A DNA stretch of 32,278 bases from Carboxylicivirga sp. (GTDB lineage: Bacteria; Bacteroidota; Bacteroidia; Bacteroidales; Marinilabiliaceae), in the NCBI GenBank assembly GCA_025210475.1, contig JAOARW010000049.1, forward strand, positions 1-32,278. The letters are read 5' to 3'. The position numbers were made by a program, and so were the translations under genes. Positions 1 to 8,984 of the stretch are shown here, in pieces. The notes beneath the pieces are model-generated. The model did no database searches, was not told the origin of the DNA, and saw only the letters and a list, made by a program, of their open reading frames with translations. Within the stretch, counting starts at the first letter, position 1, and every line of letters starts with the position of its first letter.

Positions 1-102
1 CTTGACTTTGCTAATGGCTTCCTTCAGATTTGGAGTCACCCCCAACACCCTTGCCAATTGCTAGTTCTTCCTGTCAACTTGGCGAACCCAAGAACGTTTC
101 AT
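1..102 (-). other. unidentified reading stretch at the left edge
   Basis: On the minus strand an ATG at 102 opens 13 codons (MKRSWVRQVDRKN). They are followed by a TAG at 63-61, then by an open stretch in the same frame that runs off the window edge (QLARVLGVTPNLKEAISKVK). The second part looks protein-like, with a small helix-turn-helix flavour, so this could be a gene start broken by an amber codon, or a downstream gene with a GTG/TTG start. It lies just beyond the terminator of the penicillin-binding protein gene on the same strand. I do not recognise a family and the evidence is thin. Confidence 0.2.
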
Positions 103-133
103 CTTGGTAGCATATTACCATGCCCGACATACA

Positions 134-167
134 AAAAAGAGCAGCTTGGTAACAGGCTGCTCTTTTT
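134..167. terminator. Rho-independent terminator after the PBP gene
   Basis: A perfect 12-bp inverted repeat (AAAAAGAGCAGC at 134-145, its complement at 156-167) with a 10-nt loop. Both arms end in A/T runs, so it can work on either strand. It lies 19 nt beyond the stop of the minus-strand PBP gene and most likely serves that gene. Confidence 0.85.
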
Positions 168-185
168 GATTGATCATATCTTGTT

Positions 186-2543
186 TTAGAAAAACTCTTC
201 GCCTGAACTTTCCGTTTCTTCCTCGGCCCCTTCTTCACTCTCGGCCTGCACAAGCTGCTGGTTGCAGTCAAGGTTAACATGGAAGTTAAGCGGTTCTTCA
301 AACTCATCTTCTTCGGTAATCTCCAATTCTTCGTTGGCATAAACATCCTGCATATAAAGCGCAAATATTGGTAAGGCCATATTGGCCCCCTGCCCCAAAC
401 GAATGCCATCGAAGTGGATGTCGCGGTCTTCTCCGCCAACCCAAACACCGGTTACCAATTGCGGGGTTACACCCATAAACCATCCATCCGAATGATTTTG
501 TGTGGTACCGGTTTTACCACCAATCTGCCCAAACATTTGATAAGTATGTCGCAAACGACGGCCCGTTCCCAGGTTAACCACACCTTGCAGCAGGTTTAAC
601 ATCAAATAAGCGGTTGGTTCACTAATGGCTTCGCGCTTTTGTGGATGAAAATCACTGATCACATTTCCATATCGATCTTCTATGCGCGTTACGATCATTG
701 GCTCTATGTGCACCCCTTTATTGGCAAAGGTACAATAGGAACTGGTCATTTCCATCAGGCCAAAATCGGATGTCCCCAAACATAAGGCCGGCACGGCATC
801 CATGTGGCTTTTTATGCCCAGCTCGTGTATGGTGTTGGCCACTGCCTGCGGATTAAATTGTTTCATCACCCAGGCGGTAATGTTATTGTTCGAATTGGCC
901 AGTCCCCATTTCAGGGTCACCATCTCACCTGCCCTAGCACTGCCGCTGTTGCGTGGCGTCCAGGTTTTGCCACTGCCCAAATAAAAGGTTTGTGCAATAT
1001 TTGGCACCAGATCGCATGGTGTAAAGCCTTCCTGCATGGCCAGCGTATAGACAAACGGTTTAATGGTCGATCCCACCTGGCGTTTACCCTTTCCGGCCAT
1101 ATCGTACATAAAATGCTTAAAATTAGGCCCTCCTACATAAGCTTTTACATGTCCCGATAAAGGATCCATGGATATCATACCAGCCCTCAGGTAAAACTTA
1201 TAATGGTGAATGGAATCCAGCGGAGTCATCATTGTATCGCGCTCACCAGCCCAGGTAAATACTTTCATCTGGTAAGGTGTATTAAAAACCCGCATTACGC
1301 TGTCCATATCCGCTTTATTGCGTTTTAGCCCACGATATCGATCGGTATTTTTAATGGCACGCTCAATAATTTTTTCATAATCGTCTTTCGAAAGGTCTTG
1401 GGTATAAGGGGCGCCACGCTGCTTGCGCTTTTCAGCAAAGAATTTTGGCTGAATGTCTTCACTCAAATGTTTTTTAACCGCATTTTCGGCATATTCCTGC
1501 AATCGCGAATCAATGGTTGTATAGATTTTTAAGCCATCCTTATAAATGTCGTACCTGGTACCGTCGGGTCGGTAGTTTTTATTGATCCATCCATAAAGCG
1601 GATCATCCACCCAGCGCAAACTATCTTCCAAAAACTTTTGCCCCATCCACGATGGATAGTTTTCACGAAGCGGTTCTCTGGCACTTAAAGTCAGGCGCAG
1701 GTACTCCCTGAAATAAGGAGCCGGTCCTTCTTTGTGATCCGCCCGGTTAAACTTCAGTTCCAATGGCATTACCGATAAAGAATCGTATTCGGCCTGTGTT
1801 AAAAACTGGGCCTTGCGCATCTGATCCAATACCGTATTCCGACGCCCTTGCGTTAACTCTGGACGTCGAACCGGATTGTACAAGGCAGGGTTCTTTAGCA
1901 TACCAATAATCACGGCGGCTTCTTCCACCTTTATCGAGTCAGTTGAAGTATTAAAAAAAGTTTGGGCGGCACTTTTAATTCCATAAGCATCATAAATAAA
2001 CTCGGCTTTATTCAGATACATGGTTAATATCTCTTCTTTGGTATAACTGCGCTCCAGTTTAACCGCAATAACCCATTCCTTTAATTTTTGAAAAGCACGC
2101 TCAATAATATTGGATGCTCGCCCGTGAAAAAGCAATTTGGCCAATTGCTGGGTAATGGTACTACCTCCCCCCGAACTTTCATCCTGCATAATAACAGTGC
2201 GAAAAGCAACACGCGCCAATCCCCGGGCATCGATTCCCGAGTGATCATGAAAGCGAACATCTTCGGTTGCTATCAGGGCATTAACAATATTGGGTGATAG
2301 TTCATTGTATAGACTGTAACTCCGGTTTTCGCGAAAAAAAGTTCCCAAATGCTGCTGGTCACTTGAAATAATATCTGTTGCCAGGTTACTTTTAGGATTT
2401 TCGAGTTCTTCGAACGAAGGCATAAAACCAAGCCATCCATACGATATCATAGTAAATAAGGTAAAGACGGACAACATTCCTCCAATAACAAGTACCCAAA
2501 AGGTAACAACTAATTTTTTGTATTTTGATTTCGCTTGTTCCAT
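186..2543 (-). CDS. class A penicillin-binding protein (PBP1A-like glycosyltransferase/transpeptidase)
   Basis: Bifunctional peptidoglycan synthase of 785 aa that polymerises lipid II and cross-links stem peptides at the outer face of the inner membrane. After a short cytoplasmic head there is one membrane segment (about residues 11-35). The GT51 domain follows with the catalytic glutamate motif ATEDVRFHDH (Glu94), GGGSTITQQLAK (125-136) and LERSYTKEEILTMYLN (163-178). The transpeptidase domain has all three motifs: S492-T-I-K495, S551-N-N and K677-T-G-T. The C-terminus is an unusually acidic tail rich in Glu and Ser. The ATG at 2543 follows an A-rich leader containing TAGGA. It is transcribed alone, divergent from topA, with a strong terminator behind it. 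All catalytic residues are present, so I expect an active enzyme. The exact paralogue name (mrcA/ponA) is not certain. Confidence 0.95.
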   Translation of the reverse strand: MEQAKSKYKKLVVTFWVLVIGGMLSVFTLFTMISYGWLGFMPSFEELENPKSNLATDIISSDQQHLGTFFRENRSYSLYNELSPNIVNALIATEDVRFHDHSGIDARGLARVAFRTVIMQDESSGGGSTITQQLAKLLFHGRASNIIERAFQKLKEWVIAVKLERSYTKEEILTMYLNKAEFIYDAYGIKSAAQTFFNTSTDSIKVEEAAVIIGMLKNPALYNPVRRPELTQGRRNTVLDQMRKAQFLTQAEYDSLSVMPLELKFNRADHKEGPAPYFREYLRLTLSAREPLRENYPSWMGQKFLEDSLRWVDDPLYGWINKNYRPDGTRYDIYKDGLKIYTTIDSRLQEYAENAVKKHLSEDIQPKFFAEKRKQRGAPYTQDLSKDDYEKIIERAIKNTDRYRGLKRNKADMDSVMRVFNTPYQMKVFTWAGERDTMMTPLDSIHHYKFYLRAGMISMDPLSGHVKAYVGGPNFKHFMYDMAGKGKRQVGSTIKPFVYTLAMQEGFTPCDLVPNIAQTFYLGSGKTWTPRNSGSARAGEMVTLKWGLANSNNNITAWVMKQFNPQAVANTIHELGIKSHMDAVPALCLGTSDFGLMEMTSSYCTFANKGVHIEPMIVTRIEDRYGNVISDFHPQKREAISEPTAYLMLNLLQGVVNLGTGRRLRHTYQMFGQIGGKTGTTQNHSDGWFMGVTPQLVTGVWVGGEDRDIHFDGIRLGQGANMALPIFALYMQDVYANEELEITEEDEFEEPLNFHVNLDCNQQLVQAESEEGAEEETESSGEEFF

Positions 2544-2602
2544 TCCTATTTTTTTGAGTGTATGTTAATGCCACCTACAATTCAACATTAACCCCTTAAA
2601 TC

Positions 2603-2624
2603 AAAGTATATCTATGTATACTTT
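2603..2624. promoter_or_regulatory. inverted repeat in the PBP/topA divergent region
   Basis: AAAGTATA (2603-2610) and its exact complement TATACTTT (2617-2624) are separated by 6 nt, 60 nt upstream of the PBP start and 165 nt upstream of topA. The right arm continues into TACTTTTG (2619-2626), which fits the Bacteroidota -7 box TAnnTTTG on the plus strand. It may be an operator or just promoter DNA; no T-tract suggests a terminator. Confidence 0.35.
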
Positions 2625-2722
2625 TGTTTCGCATCAATTATTGATATTTTGGTGTAAAAATAGTAAAATTTGATAGACGAGAATTGATTAAGGTTTGCGT
2701 AAAGCGTTTTCATTTTTTAACA

Positions 2723-2747
2723 TTGTGGCAATTTTAATGTAAATTTG
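2723..2747 (+). promoter_or_regulatory. candidate topA promoter
   Basis: TAAATTTG at 2740-2747 matches the Bacteroidota -7 consensus TAnnTTTG. A TTG at 2723-2725 could be the -33 element, but the 14-nt spacer is shorter than the usual 19-21. The topA ATG lies 42 nt downstream of the box. Confidence 0.45.
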
Positions 2748-2788
2748 CGTGCTTAATTAAAAAGTGGTGTTTGTAAGTCATTTGAGAG

Positions 2789-5230
2789 ATGGGTAAAAAA
2801 ACAACGGTTAACGAAGAGAATCTGGTGATCGTCGAGTCACCGGCAAAAGCAAAAACCATAGAGAAATTCTTAGGCAAAGATTTCCTGGTTAAATCAAGTT
2901 ACGGACATATTCGCGATTTATCTAAAAGCGATTTTGGTGTAGATATAAACAATAACTATCAACCCGATTATATTGTTTCTTCAGACAAGAAGGATGTTGT
3001 AAAAGAATTAAAACAATTAGCAAAGGGTGCCAAGATGGTATGGCTCGCTTCCGATGAAGACCGCGAAGGAGAAGCTATTGCCTGGCATTTGTTTGAAACC
3101 TTAGGTTTGAAAGAGGAGAACACCCGTCGGATTGTTTTTCATGAGATTACTAAGGACGCCATTCATAGAGCCGTTGAAAACCCTCGAAAAATTGATGTTA
3201 ACTTGGTTAACGCTCAACAGGCACGACGTGTGCTTGATCGATTGGTAGGTTTTGAATTGTCGCCGGTTCTGTGGCGAAAAGTAAAGCCTTCATTATCGGC
3301 CGGTCGTGTTCAGTCGGTGGCAGTTCGTTTAATTGTTGACCGCGAGCGCGAAGTGTTTGCTTTTAAGCCAACATCCTCTTACCGGGTAACCGCTTTGTTT
3401 GAAGTTAAGGACGAAAAAGGCAGGATAAAGGAACTGAAATCGGAATTAAACCGTCGTTTCAATACGCTTGAAGAAACAAAAGCCTTTGTTGAGCAATGCA
3501 GTGATACCGAGTTTTTAGTATCGGCCATTGAGAAAAAGCCGATGAAAAAATCGCCGGCTGCACCATTTACAACATCAACTTTACAGCAGGAAGCATCGCG
3601 CAAATTGGGCTATTCGGTTTCTCAAACCATGTCCATCGCCCAAAAGCTTTATGAAGCTGGTAAGATTACCTATATGCGTACCGACTCGGTTAACTTGTCG
3701 GATTTAGCATTGAACATGGCCTCGGCACAAATCACTGAAAAGATGGGCGCTGAGTATGTTAAGATCAGAAAATATAAAACCAAAGCAAAAGGCGCACAAG
3801 AGGCTCACGAAGCCATCCGCCCCACCTACCTCGATAAAGAAACGGTATCTGGTTCTGCCCAGGAAAAACGTCTTTACGAATTAATCTGGAAGCGCACCAT
3901 TGCCTCGCAAATGAGCGATGCTCAGCTAGAAAAAACCATCATTAATATTGATGCAGGCAATACTGGCGAGAAGTTTCAGGCAACGGGTGAAGTGATCAAG
4001 TTCGATGGATTCCTTAAGGTTTACATCGAATCGACCGATTCGGAGAATGAGAATGACGACACGCAGGATGTTCTGCTTCCTCCGATCAGCAAAGGCGATA
4101 TTCTGGACATGATTAATGTGGAGGCCAGACAACGTTGGAGCCAAAAACCTGCCAGATATACAGAAGCCAGCCTGGTTCGTAAACTGGAAGAATTAGGTAT
4201 TGGTCGTCCGTCAACATACGCCCCAACTATTTCGACTATTCAGAACCGCGGCTATGTTGAAAAAGAAGATCGCGATGGTTTTGAAAGAAAATACAACCAC
4301 TTGCTGCTGGAAAATGGGAAGCCATTGGTTGAAAGCGAAAAAACAGAGATTACCGGAGCTGAGCGCAGCAAACTATTCCCAACTGACATTGGGATGGTGG
4401 TGAACGACTTCCTGGTTAAATATTTTGAGAACATCGTTTCATTTGACTTTACAGCCAAGGTTGAGAAAGAATTTGACGATGTCGCTCTTGGTAAAATTGA
4501 GTGGAACAAATCCATCGATGATTTTTATAAACCATTCCATGTAAAAGTTGAAGAAACACTTGAACAGTCGGAAAAAAGCACTGGTGAAAGAATCTTAGGT
4601 GTTGATCCGGCAAGCGGACAGCAAGTATCGGTTCGCATTGGTCGCTTTGGCCCATTGGCTCAAATCGGTGTTTCATCGGAGGAAGAAGACGCTGAGAAAC
4701 CACGCTTTGCATCCTTAAGAAAAGGACAACATTTGGAAACCATCACCCTGGAAGAAGCCTTGGACTTGTTTAAGCTTCCTCGCACATTGGGTGAGTTTGA
4801 AAATAAAGTGGTGGTAATTGGCATTGGTCGTTTTGGCCCTTATATCCGTCACGATGGAAAGTTTGTTTCTCTTAAAAAAGGTGTTGACGATCCGTTTGAG
4901 ATCGACCTTGAAACGGCTATTGAAAGGATCAAAACAAAACGTGAAGATGATTTGAAGAAAATCATCAAGCTTTTTGATGAAGAGCCAGAATTGCAAATTT
5001 TGAACGGTCGTTGGGGACCATTCATCAAATATCAGAAAAAGAATTATAAAATTCCTAAGGATAAGAACGCAGAAGAATTATCTTTGGATGACTGCAAAGC
5101 ATTGATTGAAGCTGACACAAAAACAGCTAAAAAAGGTGCCAAAACAGCAGCTAAAAAAACGACTGCTAAAAAAGCGACAGCAAAAAAAACAACAAAAAAA
5201 AAGAAAGCAAGCCCTAAGAAGACCAAATAA
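2789..5230 (+). CDS. topA: DNA topoisomerase I (type IA)
   Basis: Relaxes negatively supercoiled DNA by single-strand passage; 813 aa. The Toprim domain opens with LVIVESPAKAKTIEKFLG (residues 12-29) and carries the acidic metal site SDEDREGE (88-95). The active-site tyrosine is Tyr295 in ITYMRTDS, and the core also shows SAGRVQSVAVRL (170-181) and GIGRPSTYA. Instead of the CxxC zinc fingers of E. coli TopA, the C-terminal part has three topoisomerase C-terminal repeats with GRFGP or GRWGP cores. These are followed by a lysine/alanine/threonine-rich basic tail of about 40 residues (roughly 773-813), probably for DNA binding. The next gene begins 8 nt after the stop, so the two are probably co-transcribed. 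Confidence 0.97.
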   Translation: MGKKTTVNEENLVIVESPAKAKTIEKFLGKDFLVKSSYGHIRDLSKSDFGVDINNNYQPDYIVSSDKKDVVKELKQLAKGAKMVWLASDEDREGEAIAWHLFETLGLKEENTRRIVFHEITKDAIHRAVENPRKIDVNLVNAQQARRVLDRLVGFELSPVLWRKVKPSLSAGRVQSVAVRLIVDREREVFAFKPTSSYRVTALFEVKDEKGRIKELKSELNRRFNTLEETKAFVEQCSDTEFLVSAIEKKPMKKSPAAPFTTSTLQQEASRKLGYSVSQTMSIAQKLYEAGKITYMRTDSVNLSDLALNMASAQITEKMGAEYVKIRKYKTKAKGAQEAHEAIRPTYLDKETVSGSAQEKRLYELIWKRTIASQMSDAQLEKTIINIDAGNTGEKFQATGEVIKFDGFLKVYIESTDSENENDDTQDVLLPPISKGDILDMINVEARQRWSQKPARYTEASLVRKLEELGIGRPSTYAPTISTIQNRGYVEKEDRDGFERKYNHLLLENGKPLVESEKTEITGAERSKLFPTDIGMVVNDFLVKYFENIVSFDFTAKVEKEFDDVALGKIEWNKSIDDFYKPFHVKVEETLEQSEKSTGERILGVDPASGQQVSVRIGRFGPLAQIGVSSEEEDAEKPRFASLRKGQHLETITLEEALDLFKLPRTLGEFENKVVVIGIGRFGPYIRHDGKFVSLKKGVDDPFEIDLETAIERIKTKREDDLKKIIKLFDEEPELQILNGRWGPFIKYQKKNYKIPKDKNAEELSLDDCKALIEADTKTAKKGAKTAAKKTTAKKATAKKTTKKKKASPKKTK

Positions 5231-5238
5231 CCTAAACC

Positions 5239-6414
5239 GTGACAGAAGACTGGATACATTACTTTGATTATACCAAACCAAACATCATAAATGCCTTTGA
5301 GTGCGAAGACAATGAACGTCTTTGCGCTCAAATTTCTAGTCTTCATAATGTAACACATCTGGATTGGGATTCATATGATATTGCATTAATTGGCATACCC
5401 GACTCACGAAATTCGGTTCATAAAAGCTGTGATAAAACACCCGATCAGGTCAGAAACTACCTATGGGGCTTAAGAAAGCTGTCCAAACCTCTGAACATTA
5501 TCGATCTTGGCAACCTACGGGGTAATACTATTGATGATCGTTACAAGGCCTTGGAAGAGATTGTTAGTGAACTGTCGCGGCAAAATATTATTCCCATAAT
5601 CATTGGTGGCAGTCAGGATTATACGCTACCAATGGCAAAAGGAATTAATAAACATTTGTCAAAATACAATCTTGCAGTAATTGATAGTAAAATCGATTGG
5701 CTTCTTTCGGGACAGGACTATTCAGCATCAAGCTTTTTAGGCCATTTATGCAACCATACAGAAATAGCTCCTTTTGATTTATCAATAATAGGTGCCCAAA
5801 GGTATCTGTACAGCGAACCGCAAGAAAATAAAATTCATTCGTCAGCTTACGAAATTTATCGGCTTGGACAAATTCGACAATTCGGATGTTCATCTGCTGA
5901 ACCGTTTTTGCGCGATGCAGACCTTGTTAGTGTCGACATGACGGCCGTTCGTCAAAGTGATCAACCGTCGCACATAATACCACAGCCCAACGGCTTATCA
6001 GCTGAAGAGTTATGCCAGTTGATGTGGTACGCCGGTCAGAGTGATCGATTAAAATGCATTGGTATATTTGAACTTGATAATCAATCAGATACCAACAACC
6101 TAGGAACATCACTTAAAGCTCAATCGCTTTGGCACATACTAGAAGGCATCGCTTTACGTTATAAAGATTATCCGGTGAAAGAACTGGATACTTACCGACA
6201 ATTTTTTGTTTTTCTGGAAGATTATGAATTAGAGATTAAATTTTATAATAATCCGGATAATGATCGATGGTGGGTAGAAATACCAGTTACAGAAGGGAAT
6301 ATTGAAGTAATTTCGTGTGGCAGAGCTGACTTTGAAGTAGCTTCGTCAAATGAAATTCCTGAGAAATGGTTTCGTTTTATTCAGAAAAAGGATTGTAAGT
6401 TGGCTGAAAAATAG
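5239..6414 (+). CDS. arginase/formimidoylglutamase-fold protein, probably non-catalytic
   Basis: 391 aa, related to the ureohydrolase (arginase/agmatinase/HutG) superfamily and likely to be auto-annotated formimidoylglutamase. Family landmarks can be followed: the N-terminal GIPDSR segment, IIIGGSQD (120-127) where true enzymes have GGDHS, AVIDSKID (146-153) where they have DAHxD, and LVSVDMTAV (229-237) where they have SxDxD. So the His of the first motif is Gln, the His of the second is replaced, and the second Asp of the third is Thr. Most Mn2+ ligands are therefore missing and hydrolase activity is unlikely. The start is GTG at 5239, only 8 nt after topA. From memory, GGSQD-type homologues next to T9SS genes occur in other Bacteroidota, which would argue for a conserved structural or regulatory role. 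That role is unknown. Confidence 0.8.
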   Translation: MTEDWIHYFDYTKPNIINAFECEDNERLCAQISSLHNVTHLDWDSYDIALIGIPDSRNSVHKSCDKTPDQVRNYLWGLRKLSKPLNIIDLGNLRGNTIDDRYKALEEIVSELSRQNIIPIIIGGSQDYTLPMAKGINKHLSKYNLAVIDSKIDWLLSGQDYSASSFLGHLCNHTEIAPFDLSIIGAQRYLYSEPQENKIHSSAYEIYRLGQIRQFGCSSAEPFLRDADLVSVDMTAVRQSDQPSHIIPQPNGLSAEELCQLMWYAGQSDRLKCIGIFELDNQSDTNNLGTSLKAQSLWHILEGIALRYKDYPVKELDTYRQFFVFLEDYELEIKFYNNPDNDRWWVEIPVTEGNIEVISCGRADFEVASSNEIPEKWFRFIQKKDCKLAEK

Positions 6415-6583
6415 CTTTTTATAATTAATGCAAATGAAAAATGAAACCTTTATAATAGAATTGGAGTATATATTCCCAGCATTTTGTCAGCTGGTAAACA
6501 AGAAGGTCTGATTACAAAAATGAAGACCGCTTACAAAAGAAAAGAACAATGGTTCGTAATGTTAATACCAGCTTTTTTATGGC

Positions 6584-7561
6584 ATGGCTAGGAGAATAGT
6601 ATTTTTTCTGTTATTTTGCGTTGCTTCTGTCTCGTGGGGGCAGCAATATCCTCAGTTCAGTCAGAACATGTTTAACCTTCTGACTGTCAATCCGGGTTAT
6701 GCCGGATCAAATGAGATGATGAATGTAACGCTTGGCAACAGGCAACAGTGGATGGGCGGTTTCAAAGGAGTAGACGGCACCTCCATGGCACCCAGTACAA
6801 CGGTATTTGGTGTTGACACAGAAATAAACTTATTGGGATGGAATAGCGGTATTGGTTTATCCATTATGAATGATGAAATTGGTGCTTTTACGACACTTTA
6901 TATGTCGGCCATTTACAGCAAACGATGGGAAACAGATTACGGTAAACTGGGCGTAGGCCTTTCCTTAGGAATGGTAAATCAAGGCATTGACGGAGAAATC
7001 CTAGAGGTAGAACCACATAAATTAAATGGAGGTGAAAAAATTGGTAATTATCATAAACCAGAGGATTTTACCGGTGAAGAAGGGATGGCATTCGATGCAG
7101 GATTTGGAGCATTTTTGGAACACAAGGATTATTATCTAGGTATTTCAGTAGCACATCTTAATCAACCAAAACCTAAATTTAAAGATACTTATGCTACACA
7201 AATTAACCGTACTGCTTTTATAACCGGAGGCTATCGTATTCAAATGAAAAAACGACCAATCGTTCTAATTCCATCAATATTTCTGAAAACAAATATGTCG
7301 AGTTATCAGATTGACTGGAACATCAATGGTATATTAAAAGACAAGTATTGGGGCGGATTAAGCTATCGTATGCAAGATGCAATTGTATTGCTGGGAGGAG
7401 TTGAGTTAAATAATGGCTTGCGCATTGGATACAGTTATGATATAAGCATATCTCAATTGAGTGGAGCACAAAACGGCTCACATGAAATAATGCTGGGATA
7501 TCGATTTGATTTGAGTCTCGAAAAAAGAAAGAAGCAATACAAGAGTGTAAGATATTTATAG
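6584..7561 (+). CDS. PorP/SprF family type IX secretion membrane protein
   Basis: 325 aa with a signal peptide (about residues 1-19, cleavage after SWG). The mature start has the PorP/SprF signature: QYPQFSQNMFN, then VNPGYAGS. The rest is rich in alternating beta strands with G-aromatic turns and ends in a strand-like segment, fitting an outer-membrane beta barrel of this family. PorP/SprF proteins take part in type IX secretion, often as the outer-membrane partner of a cell-surface adhesin or of the PorK/GldK ring. The ATG at 6584 is preferred to an out-of-frame ATG at 6579, which reaches a stop after a few codons. A 169-nt gap separates it from the upstream arginase-like gene, and gldK follows after 48 nt, so it is probably the first gene of the gld operon. 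I could not find a clear TAnnTTTG box in that gap. Confidence 0.9.
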   Translation: MARRIVFFLLFCVASVSWGQQYPQFSQNMFNLLTVNPGYAGSNEMMNVTLGNRQQWMGGFKGVDGTSMAPSTTVFGVDTEINLLGWNSGIGLSIMNDEIGAFTTLYMSAIYSKRWETDYGKLGVGLSLGMVNQGIDGEILEVEPHKLNGGEKIGNYHKPEDFTGEEGMAFDAGFGAFLEHKDYYLGISVAHLNQPKPKFKDTYATQINRTAFITGGYRIQMKKRPIVLIPSIFLKTNMSSYQIDWNINGILKDKYWGGLSYRMQDAIVLLGGVELNNGLRIGYSYDISISQLSGAQNGSHEIMLGYRFDLSLEKRKKQYKSVRYL

Positions 7562-7609
7562 AAATAAGTAATAAGAATATATAAGAGTAATTCAGATATT
7601 AAGGCTATT

Positions 7610-8938
7610 ATGAAGAAAGTACTTGCCATCAGTGTCGTTTTTATCACCATCTTAACTGGATGCGGACAATCCAGTGGTGGGGAACTAACTGGCGTCGCAC
7701 GCCGGGCCTCATTCTATGAACCAGATCCTTTCGGAATGTTATTTATTCCACAGGGAAGTTTCAATATGGGACCAAATGATATGGACATTGCCAATACAAT
7801 GACCTCACAATCTAAAACTGTTTCGGTTCGAAACTTTTGGATGGACGAAACTGAAATCACTAACAGTGAGTATCGTCAGTTCGTGTATTGGGTAAGAGAT
7901 TCTATTGCACGCCGCTTGTTAGGTGAGCAATTCGAAGAATTCTTAATTAGTGAAGACTATCTTGGTAACGAAATAGACCCACCATTTATTAATTGGGAAG
8001 AGCCAATTGAGTGGGACAATGAAGAATATGCTGAGATTCTTGATGAAATGTTTTTAGCAGAAAACGAACGTTTCTTTAGAAGAAAAGAAATTGATACCCG
8101 TAAATTAACGTATGACTACGAGTGGGTTGACCTTCAGCAAGCAGCAAAAAGCAGTAATCGATACAACTTCGAAACAAAACAATACGAAGGTGTGGTTTAT
8201 GACCTAAAAGGTGAAGAACGCGAGATTAAGGATCGTTCCGCCTTTATCATGAAAGATGCTGTTAATGTATATCCTGATACACTGTGTTGGATTGCCGATT
8301 TTACCTATTCATTTAATGAGCCATGGACAGAGAAATATTTCTGGCACCCTGGTTTTGATGAATACCCCGTAGTTGGTGTTAACTGGAAGCAAGCATCTGC
8401 GTTCTGTATCTGGAGAACAGAGCTCCTGAATAACTACCTGACAAGCAAAGGTGAACCAACAGTTAACTATTATCGACTTCCTACTGAAGCGGAATGGGAA
8501 TATGCTGCTCGAGGTGGAATGGAACATGCTATGTACCCTTGGGGTGGTATGTACACCCGTAATAACATGGGATGCTTTTTAGCTAACTTCAAACCAATGC
8601 GAGGACGTTATGCAGATGATGGTGGTATGACTACTGTGTCCGTTGGCACCTACGCTCCAAACGATTATGGCTTGTTTGACATGGCTGGAAATGTTGCAGA
8701 ATGGACTTCCAGCGCATATGACGAGTCAGCTTATACATTTACACATGATTTTAGCCCGACCTATAAGTACAATGCCTTACCAGATGATCCACATGTAATG
8801 AAGCGAAAAGTATTACGAGGTGGTTCATGGAAAGACGTAGGATACTTCCTGCAGAATGCTACTCGCACATATGAGTATCAGGATTCTTCAAAGTCATTTA
8901 TCGGTTTCCGATGTGTTAGGGATTACATTGGTGACTAA
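7610..8938 (+). CDS. gldK: gliding motility/T9SS lipoprotein GldK
   Basis: 442 aa lipoprotein with a lipobox ending at Cys18 (TILTGC). The body is a formylglycine-generating-enzyme-like (FGE-sulfatase) fold: LFIPQGSFNMGPND (44-57), then RLPTEAEWEYAARGG, GLFDMAGNVAEWTSSAYD, VLRGGSWKD and GFRCVRD near the C-terminus. GldK (PorK) lacks enzyme activity and forms, with GldN (PorN), the periplasmic ring attached to the outer membrane in the type IX secretion system. Length and motif order fit the family. The stretch between the two halves of the fold (about residues 100-225) is highly charged. It lies 48 nt after porP and 46 nt before gldL in one transcription unit. Confidence 0.95.
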   Translation: MKKVLAISVVFITILTGCGQSSGGELTGVARRASFYEPDPFGMLFIPQGSFNMGPNDMDIANTMTSQSKTVSVRNFWMDETEITNSEYRQFVYWVRDSIARRLLGEQFEEFLISEDYLGNEIDPPFINWEEPIEWDNEEYAEILDEMFLAENERFFRRKEIDTRKLTYDYEWVDLQQAAKSSNRYNFETKQYEGVVYDLKGEEREIKDRSAFIMKDAVNVYPDTLCWIADFTYSFNEPWTEKYFWHPGFDEYPVVGVNWKQASAFCIWRTELLNNYLTSKGEPTVNYYRLPTEAEWEYAARGGMEHAMYPWGGMYTRNNMGCFLANFKPMRGRYADDGGMTTVSVGTYAPNDYGLFDMAGNVAEWTSSAYDESAYTFTHDFSPTYKYNALPDDPHVMKRKVLRGGSWKDVGYFLQNATRTYEYQDSSKSFIGFRCVRDYIGD

Positions 8939-8984
8939 TCTTATCAATTTTATAGGACGGTTAATTGAAAAAATTTAGGTCATT

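Noticed and set aside
802..1160. Plus-strand frames of 60 and 118 codons opposite the PBP gene
   Set aside because: They lie inside the transpeptidase-coding part of an intact gene and read as antisense; no family pattern.
5044..5358. Minus-strand frames rich in Phe/Val/Ala opposite the end of topA
   Set aside because: They are the reverse of the lysine-rich AAA codon tail of TopA.
7453..7650. Minus-strand hydrophobic 65-codon frame at the porP-gldK junction
   Set aside because: It is antisense to the porP end and gldK start, both well supported; the hydrophobicity comes from reversed Lys/Glu codons.
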